Shown: piece after piece, positions 1 through 7,965 of the stretch
Layout of the letters: every line of letters starts with the position of its first letter
How positions within the stretch are numbered: the stretch's first letter is position 1
NCBI RefSeq assembly: GCF_008086345.1
Contig: NZ_CP043006.1
Location: 1,176,032 to 1,240,031, forward strand
Origin: Chitinophaga sp. XS-30
GTDB lineage: Bacteria; Bacteroidota; Bacteroidia; Chitinophagales; Chitinophagaceae
Length of the DNA: 64,000 bases
Reading direction: 5' to 3'
Program-made: the position numbers and the translations under genes
The notes under the pieces: generated by a model
Told to the model about the DNA's origin: nothing
Seen by the model: only the letters and a program-made list of their open reading frames with translations
Database searches by the model: none

Positions 1-450
1 CAGCACCAAAAAATTAACACTGACAGTTTGGCGGAAAGACGGGTTTTCCACCCCTTATTCATGATGATTTTATCTCTTGAATTATAATTATAATATATAG
101 TTAAATTAATATATGAATGCTTGTGTTACTGCCCCTCTCTATCAATAATTTACGAAAGTTTGCAGAAAATAACTTGGAGGCGAAACAGGCTACAATAGTG
201 GATTCCAGCCGACGGACTGCCAGTAGAATTAACACTTTAAAAGTTATTAACATCCTTTAAATAAACTTTTTTATTCTCAACCCATTTAGTAATTTAGTCC
301 TGAATTTAATGGGTTAGTAAGTAGAAAGAGTCAGCGGAATCATCCGTTGGCTCTTTTCTCTTTTATGCATTTTTTGCGAACGTTTTCCTTGATCTCTCCC
401 TTCGAAAAATATATCGGCGATCTCGTTGCTTTATTATTTTACTTTGCTGC
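1..450. other. Intergenic region upstream of radA
   Basis: No credible reading frame was found. The segment is A+T-rich. It holds two nested or adjacent inverted repeats near its right end: AACCCATT at 279-286 with AATGGGTT at 308-315, and the terminator hairpin annotated separately at 325-356. These suggest the 3' end of a plus-strand transcript that begins outside or early in the window. I found no clear TAnnTTTG promoter for it, and no tRNA-like fold. Confidence 0.6.
325..364 (+). terminator. Rho-independent terminator ahead of radA
   Basis: Hairpin with arms AAAGAG plus CAGCGGA (325-338) and TCCGTTG plus CTCTTT (343-356), a 4-nt loop, one T.G pair and one G.T wobble, followed by a T-rich run. 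It would end an upstream plus-strand transcript and leave radA with its own promoter. Confidence 0.7.
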
Positions 451-1824
451 ATGGCTAAAATCAAAACGGCTTTTTTTTGTCAGAACTGCGGATATGAATC
501 GGCAAAATGGACGGGTAAATGTCCTTCCTGCAATCAGTGGAACACTTTTGTAGAGGAAAAGGTACAGAAAGATATGCCCTTGCGTCAACAGGAATGGAAA
601 GAGAAACCGGAGAGCCCGCGTGCGCCGAAAGTAGTGAACCTGGAAGCAGTGGAAGGCATTGCAGAAAAAAGATGGCTTACACCTGACGCCGAATTGAACA
701 GAGTGCTGGGAGGCGGCATAGTGGCGGGTTCGCTGGTGCTGGTGGGTGGGGAGCCGGGCATCGGAAAGTCTACCCTCTTCCTGCAGAACGCATTGCTGCT
801 GAACGGGATCAGAACGCTTTATATCAGCGGAGAGGAAAGCGAACAGCAGATCAAAATGCGGGCAGACCGTTTGAAGATAAGTAACGAACAATTTTACCTG
901 CTGACGGAAACGTCCACACAAGTCATCTTCCAGGAAATAAAAAAGCTGCAACCGCAGCTGGTGATCATCGACTCTATCCAGACGCTGCAATCCCCGCTGA
1001 TCGAATCAGCACCGGGAAGCGTGTCGCAGATCAGGGAAACGACCGCCGAAATGCAACGTTTTGCCAAGGAAACGAACACCCCTGTTTTCCTCATCGGCCA
1101 CATTACCAAGGACGGGGTCATTGCCGGCCCGAAGATATTGGAACACATGGTGGACACCGTGCTCCAGTTTGAAGGGGACCAGCATTATGCCTACCGCATC
1201 CTGCGTACGATAAAGAACCGCTTTGGGTCCACATCGGAGCTGGGCATCTACGAAATGACGGGGCAGGGCCTCCGGCAGGTGAGCAATCCCTCCGAAATAC
1301 TGATCTCGCAAAGGGAGGATATGCTCAGCGGTATTGCCATCGCAGCCACTATTGAAGGGCTGCGACCGCTGCTCGTGGAGGTGCAGGCGCTCGTTACCCA
1401 ATCGGTGTACGGTACGCCGCAACGTACCGCTACGGGGTTCGATCTGCGCAGGCTGCAACTGCTGTTGGCCGTACTGGAAAAACGCGGCGGCTTTCATTTC
1501 GGGGTGAAGGATGTGTTTCTCAATATCGCGGGTGGCCTGAGGGTGGAAGATCCTTCCATTGACCTTGCGGTACTTTGTGCGCTGTTATCCTCTTATGAAG
1601 ATGCGGGCATTCCCCATAAATACTGCTTCGCGGGGGAAGTGGGGCTGAGCGGGGAGGTTCGTGCCGTGAACCGCATCGAACAGCGTATTGCCGAAGCGGA
1701 GAAGCTGGGCTTCGAGAAAATATTTATATCCAAATACCATCAAAAAGGACTTGATTTCAGTAAATTCAATATTGAAGTCGTTGCCCTCGGAAGAGTGGAA
1801 GAGGTGTACCGGCTGCTGTTTTAA
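451..1824 (+). CDS. radA: DNA repair protein RadA (Sms)
   Basis: RadA is a RecA-like ATPase and hexameric helicase that helps process recombination intermediates by branch migration. The 457-aa product has the usual family length and layout: an N-terminal zinc finger (C10, C13, C24, C27), a Walker A motif GGEPGIGKST at about 99-108, the RadA-specific KNRFG motif near 255-259, and a C-terminal Lon-protease-like domain. The ATG at 451 places the zinc finger at the extreme N-terminus, as in other RadA proteins. comF starts 11 bp downstream, so the two may be cotranscribed; both families have links to recombination and DNA uptake. Confidence 0.97.
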   Translation: MAKIKTAFFCQNCGYESAKWTGKCPSCNQWNTFVEEKVQKDMPLRQQEWKEKPESPRAPKVVNLEAVEGIAEKRWLTPDAELNRVLGGGIVAGSLVLVGGEPGIGKSTLFLQNALLLNGIRTLYISGEESEQQIKMRADRLKISNEQFYLLTETSTQVIFQEIKKLQPQLVIIDSIQTLQSPLIESAPGSVSQIRETTAEMQRFAKETNTPVFLIGHITKDGVIAGPKILEHMVDTVLQFEGDQHYAYRILRTIKNRFGSTSELGIYEMTGQGLRQVSNPSEILISQREDMLSGIAIAATIEGLRPLLVEVQALVTQSVYGTPQRTATGFDLRRLQLLLAVLEKRGGFHFGVKDVFLNIAGGLRVEDPSIDLAVLCALLSSYEDAGIPHKYCFAGEVGLSGEVRAVNRIEQRIAEAEKLGFEKIFISKYHQKGLDFSKFNIEVVALGRVEEVYRLLF

Positions 1825-1835
1825 AGCTGGACTTT

Positions 1836-2516
1836 ATGTTTGGACCATTGTTGCATTTGTTATACCCCCACACCTGCGAAAGTTGTGGCCACGATCTTTC
1901 CCGTACGGAAGAAGTCCTCTGTCTTGCCTGCGCTCACCGGTTGCCGGTCACCGGTTTCCAGTTAAGCGAGGGTAACCCGGTGGAGCGGATATTTCATGGC
2001 CGCATTGCCCTGCGGCATGCCACTGCAGGCTATTACTTCGGCCGGCAAAGCCGCCTCCAGCAACTTGTGCATCAGTTCAAATACCACGGCCGGAAAGACA
2101 TTGCCCTCTACCTCGGGCGGCAACTGGGCCTGCAGTTACGGCAAAGCGCCTGGTGGCAGGAGATATCCGCCGTCATCCCCGTGCCGCTGCATGCCGTAAA
2201 ACAACGGCACCGCGGATATAACCAGGCATCGTTACTGGCCGCCGGTATAGCGGGGGTACTGGGTTGCCATACGGCCGAAGCGCTCGAAAGGATCCCTAAT
2301 TCAGATACCCAGACGCGTAAATCAAGAATGGAAAGATGGGAGAATGTTTCCACTGCATTCGCCCTGAAGGCAACGGATGCATTAAAGCCCGGACATGTAT
2401 TGCTGGTAGATGATGTGCTGACCACGGGCGCAACGATGGAAGCCTGTGCCCGCGCGATAATGACGGCAAACAACATGGAAGTGAGCATTTGCAGTCTGGC
2501 TTACGCAAACAGATAG
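1836..2516 (+). CDS. comF: ComF family phosphoribosyltransferase-like protein
   Basis: The 226-aa protein has an N-terminal four-cysteine zinc motif (C14, C17, C29, C32) and a C-terminal type I phosphoribosyltransferase loop, VLLVDDVLTTGAT, near residues 188-200. This is the ComF/GntX layout. ComF proteins assist natural transformation in several bacteria, probably at single-stranded DNA import or priming; the exact reaction is unsettled. It follows radA by 11 bp. A comEC-like gene lies elsewhere in the window at about 32 kb, so parts of a DNA-uptake set are present but scattered. Confidence 0.93.
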   Translation: MFGPLLHLLYPHTCESCGHDLSRTEEVLCLACAHRLPVTGFQLSEGNPVERIFHGRIALRHATAGYYFGRQSRLQQLVHQFKYHGRKDIALYLGRQLGLQLRQSAWWQEISAVIPVPLHAVKQRHRGYNQASLLAAGIAGVLGCHTAEALERIPNSDTQTRKSRMERWENVSTAFALKATDALKPGHVLLVDDVLTTGATMEACARAIMTANNMEVSICSLAYANR

Positions 2517-2524
2517 AAGAAAAT

Positions 2525-2546
2525 ACAGGTGCTCGAAAACACCTGT
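2525..2546 (-). terminator. Terminator of the 58-aa gene
   Basis: Perfect 7-bp hairpin ACAGGTG / CACCTGT with an 8-nt loop. Read on the minus strand it is followed by ATTTTCTTCT, so it fits as the terminator of the minus-strand gene whose stop is 58 bp away. It may also act weakly behind comF. Confidence 0.55.
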
Positions 2547-2604
2547 CTCAGGTAACTATTCCACGTTATGAATACGCAATTGTTGCATTAGGTCACTACA
2601 GCTG

Positions 2605-2781
2605 TCAGGAAGCGTCTTTCTTCTTCCGTTTGCCCGGAGCCTGCGCCCCCTGCTGCAGCTGCTTGTTTACATACACCACCCTGAAAGATTCATCTGCCAG
2701 GGAACTTTCCGCCAGCACTTGCTGCAGACCCAGCTTCGCCAGGTTACGGCTTAATGCTTTCACGTCATTTTTGATGTTCAT
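2605..2781 (-). CDS. Small hypothetical protein, 58 aa
   Basis: This frame encodes 58 residues, beginning MNIKNDVKAL and ending in a basic tail GKRKKKDAS. It has no signal peptide or membrane segment; the N-terminal half looks helical and the middle (FRVVYVNK) like a beta strand. I do not recognise a family. Support for a real gene comes from context: a full TTG-N19-TACTTTTG promoter on the same strand at 2973-3002 and a hairpin terminator at 2525-2546, giving a defined transcript of about 440 nt with a leader near 185 nt. The basic C-terminus would suit nucleic acid binding, but this is only inference. Confidence 0.6.
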   Translation of the reverse strand: MNIKNDVKALSRNLAKLGLQQVLAESSLADESFRVVYVNKQLQQGAQAPGKRKKKDAS

Positions 2782-2972
2782 AAGGATTGCTTTACAGGTT
2801 CAATGATATTGTTTCCAGCTGATGGGAGAGATATCAGCGGCACATATATGAACACCCGGCGGCTGCACGATGCCGGTAGGAAAATGCCCGCTGCGGGACA
2901 ACCTGTTTTTGTTGCAAAGGTCTTGTAAGCATGATAAAGACAAGTTAATGGTTGGTTTCTGTTATTACTCTA
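2782..2972 (-). other. Leader of the 58-aa gene
   Basis: Untranslated leader predicted from the promoter at 2973-3002. It contains one short minus-strand frame (2834-2932, 32 codons, start MLTRPLQQ) that could be a leader peptide, but nothing else supports it. Confidence 0.3.
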
Positions 2973-3002
2973 CAAAAGTAGTAGACTTTGTGGAGTAAAC
3001 AA
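2973..3002 (-). promoter_or_regulatory. Bacteroidota promoter with overlapping inverted repeat
   Basis: Minus-strand TTG (3002-3000), a 19-bp spacer and TACTTTTG (2980-2973) match the Bacteroidota sigma consensus TTG-N19-TAnnTTTG in full. An imperfect inverted repeat, TTACTC..ACAAAA at 2965-2977 against CTTTGTGGAGTAA at 2986-2998, covers the -7 box and spacer, with a core CTACAAAAGTAG at 2971-2982. Such a layout is typical of a repressor operator; the core recalls BlaI/MecI-type sites but the match is not exact. Confidence 0.6.
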
Positions 3003-3124
3003 AATTCTTTCGAAATATTTTTATGAAGACGTTTAATGATATTGATAACCAGTAGTTTAATGTTATTTGTTGCCAGCTGCTCCTCACAGGAAATACCATA
3101 TACGGTTATTACCTGAGACTTTTC

Positions 3125-3132
3125 TATCTTTG
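3125..3132 (+). promoter_or_regulatory. metH -7 promoter element
   Basis: TATCTTTG matches TAnnTTTG. No good -33 TTG lies at the expected distance. The start of transcription would fall near 3139, exactly where the predicted pseudoknot begins. Confidence 0.5.
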
Positions 3133-3138
3133 CAAACG

Positions 3139-3201
3139 CCTGCAGGTAGATTTGTTTATTGTTCGGCCTGCGGGTTCATTCTAAACCGTAACTAATAAAC
3201 G
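3139..3201 (+). promoter_or_regulatory. Candidate SAM-II-like pseudoknot riboswitch before metH
   Basis: The leader can fold as an H-type pseudoknot. Stem P1 pairs 3139-3147 with 3166-3174 (9 bp, two G.U). The P1 loop segment GTTTATT (3154-3160) is perfectly complementary to AATAAAC (3194-3200), with G.U extensions at both ends, forming P2 whose 3' strand ends 8 nt before the metH ATG. The P1 loop starts with AGATTTG and the linker before P2 contains CTAAA-type sequence, both reminiscent of SAM-II RNAs (GAUUU and GCUAAA blocks). SAM-II RNAs control methionine genes by hiding the ribosome-binding region in P2. The fold is seen directly; the SAM-II assignment is inference. Confidence 0.55.
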
Positions 3202-3209
3202 TAATTGCC

Positions 3210-4226
3210 ATGAAATCTTTGCAACAGTGCGCCGCCGAGCGCATTCTGATAATTGACGGTGCGATGGGCACCATGATCCAGCGCTACAAACTCCAGGAAT
3301 CCGATTACAGAGGGGAACGTTTTAAAGACTTTCACACGGATGTGAAAGGGAATTCCGATTTGCTGTCCATTACCCAGCCGGAGATCATTGAAGCGATCCA
3401 CCGGGAATACCTGGAAGCAGGAGCGGATATTATCGAGACCAATACTTTCAGCAGCACCGTGATCGCGCAGGCGGACTATGATATGCAGGACCTCGCGGTT
3501 GAAATGAACACGGCTTCGGTGACCATCGCCCGGCGTGCTGCGGACGACTATACCCGCCGCGATCCCGACAAACCCCGCTTCGTTGCCGGCGCCATCGGTC
3601 CGCTGAACAAGACGCTTTCCATTTCCCCGGATGTGAACAACCCGGGTTTCCGTTCTGTAACTTTCGATGAGGTGGTGGATGCCTACTATCAACAGGTAAA
3701 AGCGCTGGCAGAGGCCGGGGCGGATATTCTGCTGATCGAGACCATCTTTGATACCCTGAATGCCAAAGGCGCCATCTTCGCTATCAAGAAATACTTCCGT
3801 GACTCCGGTAAACCTGAATTGCCGGTAATGATCTCCGGTACCATCACCGATGCATCGGGCAGAACATTGAGCGGCCAGACGCTGGAAGCGTTCTATATTT
3901 CCGTGATGCATGCAAGGCCGTTCTCCATCGGGTTGAACTGTGCACTGGGCGGTAGCCAGATGCGGCCTTATATAGAGGAGCTTTCGCAGATCGCAGGCTG
4001 TTTTGTCAGCTGCTACCCGAACGCCGGATTACCCAATACTTTTGGTGAATACGACGAGCAGCCGCATGAAACGGCGCATATTATTGAGGAATTTGCCCGG
4101 GAGGGTTTTGTAAACATTGTTGGCGGCTGTTGTGGAACCACTCCGGACCACATCCGTCATATGGCTGAACACGTGAGATCCATTCCACCGCGTCCTTTAC
4201 CGGTACTGGAAGCAACGCTGGCATAA
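3210..4226 (+). CDS. metH: Methionine synthase, homocysteine-binding part (split MetH)
   Basis: This 338-aa protein is the homocysteine S-methyltransferase barrel that forms the N-terminal third of cobalamin-dependent methionine synthase. The zinc-binding cysteines are present: GLNC near residue 244 and GGCCGTTP near 307-313. In Escherichia coli MetH these residues are fused to the folate, B12 and activation domains in a single chain of about 1,230 aa; here the chain is broken at the Hcy/pterin linker, and the rest starts 27 bp downstream as its own gene. The two products should assemble to transfer methyl from methyl-B12 to homocysteine. The leader carries a possible SAM-sensing RNA. Confidence 0.95.
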   Translation: MKSLQQCAAERILIIDGAMGTMIQRYKLQESDYRGERFKDFHTDVKGNSDLLSITQPEIIEAIHREYLEAGADIIETNTFSSTVIAQADYDMQDLAVEMNTASVTIARRAADDYTRRDPDKPRFVAGAIGPLNKTLSISPDVNNPGFRSVTFDEVVDAYYQQVKALAEAGADILLIETIFDTLNAKGAIFAIKKYFRDSGKPELPVMISGTITDASGRTLSGQTLEAFYISVMHARPFSIGLNCALGGSQMRPYIEELSQIAGCFVSCYPNAGLPNTFGEYDEQPHETAHIIEEFAREGFVNIVGGCCGTTPDHIRHMAEHVRSIPPRPLPVLEATLA

Positions 4227-4253
4227 TCAGCACATGAACCACAGTCATTAGTA

Positions 4254-6962
4254 ATGAACACTACGCGTACGATCAGACCGTACCTGCGCCTCAGCGGCCT
4301 GGAGCCGCTTGTGGTAAGGCCGGAAACCAACTTTATCAATGTCGGGGAACGCACCAATGTTACCGGCTCCAAAAAATTCGCAAGGCTCATCCGTGAAGGA
4401 TTGTTTGAGGAAGCGCTGTCCGTTGCCCGCCAACAGGTGGAAAATGGTGCGCAGGTGCTGGACGTGAATATGGACGATGCTTTGCTGGATGGCGAAAAGG
4501 CCATGACCACATTCCTTAACCTGCTGGCCTCAGAACCGGACATTTCGCGTATCCCCGTGATGATCGATTCCAGCAAGTTCAGCGTGATAGAGGCGGGCCT
4601 CAAATGCCTGCAGGGCAAATGTATCGTGAACTCCATCAGCCTGAAAGAAGGAGAAGAAAAGTTCATCGAACATGCCGTTATCTGCCAGAGCTACGGCGCT
4701 TCGGTTGTGGTCATGGCATTTGACGAGAACGGCCAGGCCGATACGCTTGAAAAAAGGGTTACCTTCTGCCATCGTGCTTACAAAATACTTGTTGATAAAG
4801 TGGGTTTCGACCCCCAGGATATTATTTTCGACCCCAACATATTCGCCATCGCTACGGGTATTGAAGAGCATAACAACTATGCCGTTGATTTCATCGAAGC
4901 CTGCCGGCAGATCAAAAAGCTGATGCCGCTGGCCAAGATCAGCGGTGGCGTTAGCAATGTGTCCTTTTCCTTCCGGGGTAACGATACGGTGCGGGAAGCC
5001 ATGCACTCCGTATTTCTGCTGCATGCGATCAAAGCGGGACTGGATATGGGGATCGTGAACGCGGGGATGATACAAATTTATGATGAGATCGAACCGCAGC
5101 TCCGGGAGCTTTGTGAAGACGCCATCCTCAACCGCCGTGATGATGCAACCGAAAGGCTGATCAATTTTGCCGAGACCGTAAAGGCCAAAGGCAAGGTAGC
5201 CGAGAAGAGCGAAGCATGGAGAGCCGGTACCGTGGAGCAAAGGCTCAGCCATGCCCTGGTGAATGGTATCACCGATTATATTGAAGCAGATACGGAAGAA
5301 GCCCGGCAGAAATATCCTCGTCCACTTGAAGTGATCGAAGGCCCGTTGATGGACGGCATGAATATCGTAGGCGACCTCTTCGGCAGCGGCAAGATGTTCC
5401 TGCCGCAGGTCGTGAAAAGCGCCCGCGTGATGAAAAAATCCGTAGCGGTGCTGACGCCTTATATCGAAGAGGAAAAAGCACAATTTGTGGCGCTGAACGG
5501 CGGACAGGTCAAATCCGCCGGAAAGATACTGCTGGCAACCGTGAAAGGAGATGTGCACGACATTGGCAAGAACATCGTGGGTGTTGTATTGGGATGTAAC
5601 GGGTATGATATCATCGACCTTGGCGTGATGGTGCCGGCAGAGAAAATACTGCAGACGGCGAGGGAGCAGGAAGTGGATATCATCGGTCTCAGCGGCCTGA
5701 TCACACCCAGCCTGGATGAGATGGTGCACATTGCGCGGGAACTGAAACGCCAGCAATTCAATATCCCCCTGCTGATCGGCGGCGCCACCACATCCCGCAC
5801 GCATACAGCGGTGAAGATCGCGCCGGAATATGAGAACGGGGTAGTGCATGTACTGGACGCTTCCCGCAGTGTGACGGTTACCGGTAACCTGCTCAACAAG
5901 GCACTCAACAAGAACTTCCTGGAGGAAGTGAAAAGCGAATACGTGAAGCTGAACGAAGCCTTCCGGAACAAAAGGCCCGTAAAGCAATACCTGCCCATTG
6001 CGGAAGCCAGGCAAAACAAGGTGAAGATAGACTGGGAAAAATTCAACCCTGTGAAACCGGCTTTCATCGGCACAAAAACATTTGCCAACTACGATCTCGG
6101 TGAGATCGCGAAGTATATCGACTGGCAGCCGTTCTTTATTTCTTGGGAACTGCACGGCAAATTCCCGCAGATACTGGAAGATAAAGTGGTAGGCAAGGAA
6201 GCCACCAGGCTGTTCCAGGACGCGCAGGACATGCTCCGGCGCATCATTGCCGAAAACTGGCTGACCGCAAGGGCGGCGATCGGCATTTTCCCCGCCAACA
6301 GCGATGGGGCAGATACCATTCATGCTACTACGGAAGACGGCGCCATCATACCCCTGGAGTTCCTGCGCCAGCAGATCAAGAAAGCACCCGGACAACCGAA
6401 TATCAGCCTGGCCGACTTTATTGCGCCGGCCGCTTCCGGCAAGCAGGACTATATCGGCGGTTTTGCCGTAACGGCGGGTGAGGGCATTGAAAAGTGGCTG
6501 GATCAGTTTAAAAAAGAGCATGACGACTATAGCAGCATCATGTTAAAGGCGCTGGCTGACCGTATGGCGGAGGCATTCACAGAACTGATGCATGCACGGG
6601 TGCGGAAAGAATTCTGGGGATATGCCAGCAAGGAGCATCTTAGTAATGAACAGCTGATCAAGGAGGAATATCTCGGTATCCGCCCGGCGCCGGGTTATCC
6701 CGCCTGTCCCGAGCATACCGAAAAGTATAAACTCTTTGATATGCTGGGTGCAACGGAAGCTACCGGTATTACACTCACCGAATCGCTGGCCATGTACCCT
6801 GCATCCAGCGTAAGCGGCTGGTATTTTGCCAATCCGGAATCGAAATATTTCGGGCTGGGCAAAATAGAAAAAGATCAGCTGGAGGATTATGCACAAAGAA
6901 AGGGCTGGACCGTGGAAGAAGCAGAAAAATGGCTGCGGCCCAATCTCGAATATGATATTTAA
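4254..6962 (+). CDS. metH: Methionine synthase, folate/B12/activation part (split MetH)
   Basis: The 902-aa product carries the remaining MetH modules in order: a pterin-binding barrel (begins near [14 protein letters not shown], residues 23-36), the helical cap domain (about 330-420), the B12 domain with the axial-histidine motif DVHDIG near 433-438, and the SAM-dependent reactivation domain with [12 protein letters not shown] near 810-821. It therefore methylates and reactivates cobalamin, while the gene just upstream supplies the homocysteine site. All key motifs are intact, so the split is not decay. The start ATG at 4254 is 27 bp after the upstream stop, and a strong terminator closes the operon. 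Confidence 0.97.
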   Translation: MNTTRTIRPYLRLSGLEPLVVRPETNFINVGERTNVTGSKKFARLIREGLFEEALSVARQQVENGAQVLDVNMDDALLDGEKAMTTFLNLLASEPDISRIPVMIDSSKFSVIEAGLKCLQGKCIVNSISLKEGEEKFIEHAVICQSYGASVVVMAFDENGQADTLEKRVTFCHRAYKILVDKVGFDPQDIIFDPNIFAIATGIEEHNNYAVDFIEACRQIKKLMPLAKISGGVSNVSFSFRGNDTVREAMHSVFLLHAIKAGLDMGIVNAGMIQIYDEIEPQLRELCEDAILNRRDDATERLINFAETVKAKGKVAEKSEAWRAGTVEQRLSHALVNGITDYIEADTEEARQKYPRPLEVIEGPLMDGMNIVGDLFGSGKMFLPQVVKSARVMKKSVAVLTPYIEEEKAQFVALNGGQVKSAGKILLATVKGDVHDIGKNIVGVVLGCNGYDIIDLGVMVPAEKILQTAREQEVDIIGLSGLITPSLDEMVHIARELKRQQFNIPLLIGGATTSRTHTAVKIAPEYENGVVHVLDASRSVTVTGNLLNKALNKNFLEEVKSEYVKLNEAFRNKRPVKQYLPIAEARQNKVKIDWEKFNPVKPAFIGTKTFANYDLGEIAKYIDWQPFFISWELHGKFPQILEDKVVGKEATRLFQDAQDMLRRIIAENWLTARAAIGIFPANSDGADTIHATTEDGAIIPLEFLRQQIKKAPGQPNISLADFIAPAASGKQDYIGGFAVTAGEGIEKWLDQFKKEHDDYSSIMLKALADRMAEAFTELMHARVRKEFWGYASKEHLSNEQLIKEEYLGIRPAPGYPACPEHTEKYKLFDMLGATEATGITLTESLAMYPASSVSGWYFANPESKYFGLGKIEKDQLEDYAQRKGWTVEEAEKWLRPNLEYDI

Positions 6963-6988
6963 GCGGGGATCATACCTGCATAAAAGGG

Positions 6989-7023
6989 GAGGCTGTATCA
7001 AAGGTAGATACAGCCTCTTTTTA
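6989..7023 (+). terminator. Terminator of the metH operon
   Basis: Perfect 11-bp stem GAGGCTGTATC (6989-6999) / GATACAGCCTC (7007-7017) with a 7-nt loop, followed by a run of T. Confidence 0.9.
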
Positions 7024-7149
7024 TTCGGGTCCCTGATTGGAGATAATTTTCGTTTACGCGGTTTTCAGCGCCTTCATTTTACCGTTGAGTCATCCTCCTC
7101 ATTTTTTGCTCACGGCTGACAAGTGTTTGTTTACCTGATGCTCCAACAC

Positions 7150-7677
7150 TTACCTGTCGATATCAATGCTTTTGATCAGCTCGTCTCCCCGGTAGAAACG
7201 CACTTCTTTCAAACCTTCTGTTTTAGGGAGAATGCCGGCCCATACCGCCGCGGTATTATATGTCCTCTTGGGCGTATCGATCCTGATCGAAAAGTGAAGG
7301 TGAGCGGCTTCCTCTGTTTGTGCAGCGGAAACCAGTTCCAGGTGCTGCGTCAGGCTGGATGGCATAAGCGTTATGACCGCCATCATCTCCCGGGTAAAAT
7401 CTGCCGTGTCGATAATATTATTCATTGTTTTTGCAATGCCCAGCACGCTGTCACGCGCTGCTGCGGATTCAAACAGCCAGCAGGCAATGCTGTCGTTCTG
7501 TTTGATATCATTCCGGGCAAAGTAGCCGGTTGCGGGTTTGACGGCCAGTTCCTTCTGCTGAAGGCTCAACGCCCGGGCGCTGTCATATGATGATACTCTT
7601 CTTTCCGAGGTCTGGGAAGTATTGGGGCCGCAGGCAGTTATCATGATCAATGCCCCGGCAGCAAGCAGATTTTTCAT
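7150..7677 (-). CDS. Hypothetical lipoprotein, 175 aa
   Basis: The N-terminus is a lipoprotein signal with lipobox ending ITAC (C16), so the mature protein should be lipid-anchored in the periplasm or outer membrane. The mature part is soluble, mixed alpha/beta, with a run of polar residues after the anchor and no motif I recognise. The gene stands alone: the metH operon converges on it from one side, and a candidate small RNA diverges on the other. The start ATG at 7677 is chosen because it sits directly before the signal peptide. Confidence 0.8.
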   Translation of the reverse strand: MKNLLAAGALIMITACGPNTSQTSERRVSSYDSARALSLQQKELAVKPATGYFARNDIKQNDSIACWLFESAAARDSVLGIAKTMNNIIDTADFTREMMAVITLMPSSLTQHLELVSAAQTEEAAHLHFSIRIDTPKRTYNTAAVWAGILPKTEGLKEVRFYRGDELIKSIDIDR

Positions 7678-7800
7678 ATCGAACGTTTTCAGTTGTTCAG
7701 CAAGCGGAATACCAACCTTAACTGGTTGATTTACAGCGGATAATTTGTGGAATGATCTTAATAAGCGGGAAACTACGCAACATTTTGCGTATAACTACGC

Positions 7801-7831
7801 TTGACCTACCCTCATGAGGGTAGTACTTTTG
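7801..7831 (+). promoter_or_regulatory. Bacteroidota promoter with an 18-bp palindrome in the spacer
   Basis: TTG (7801-7803), 20-bp spacer and TACTTTTG (7824-7831) match the Bacteroidota promoter consensus. The spacer contains the perfect palindrome CTACCCTCATGAGGGTAG (7806-7823), filling nearly all of it. A protein bound there would block or reshape the promoter, so this reads as a regulated promoter. Its product is the transcript annotated at 7838-7963. Confidence 0.7.
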
Positions 7832-7837
7832 TGACAC

Positions 7838-7963
7838 GCTAATAATGCAATTAACCCCAAAGCCCTTCGGGGAAATTCAGAACACAAAAAGTTAAGGTAC
7901 ACTGCTTTTGTTAACCCCAGTTACAGTTTTAGAAGGGATGCCGTGATGCGTCCCTTCTTATTT
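7838..7963 (+). ncRNA. Candidate small regulatory RNA of about 125 nt
   Basis: A full promoter ends at 7831 and a hairpin terminator closes at 7958, with no sizeable reading frame between them. The RNA contains the 9-nt sequence TTAACCCCA twice (7851-7859 and 7911-7919, exactly 60 nt apart) and a C-rich/G-rich hairpin CCC-TTC-GGG near 7863-7872. Its 3' end overlaps the last codons of ispG on the other strand by a few bases. One 16-codon frame starts at 7845 (MQLTPKPFGE), so a leader peptide or tiny protein is an alternative. I do not recognise a known RNA family; a 6S-like RNA was considered but not shown. Confidence 0.45.
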
Positions 7964-7965
7964 TG
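7931..7965 (+). terminator. Terminator of the candidate small RNA
   Basis: AGAAGGGA (7931-7938) pairs with TCCCTTCT (7951-7958), followed on the plus strand by TATTTTG. The T-rich side is on the plus strand, so it serves the small RNA more than ispG, whose stop codon lies inside the right arm. Confidence 0.6.

Noticed and set aside
4530-6521. 663-codon minus-strand frame opposite metH
   Set aside because: It is a shadow of the intact metH C-part, with poor protein character and no promoter or known motif.
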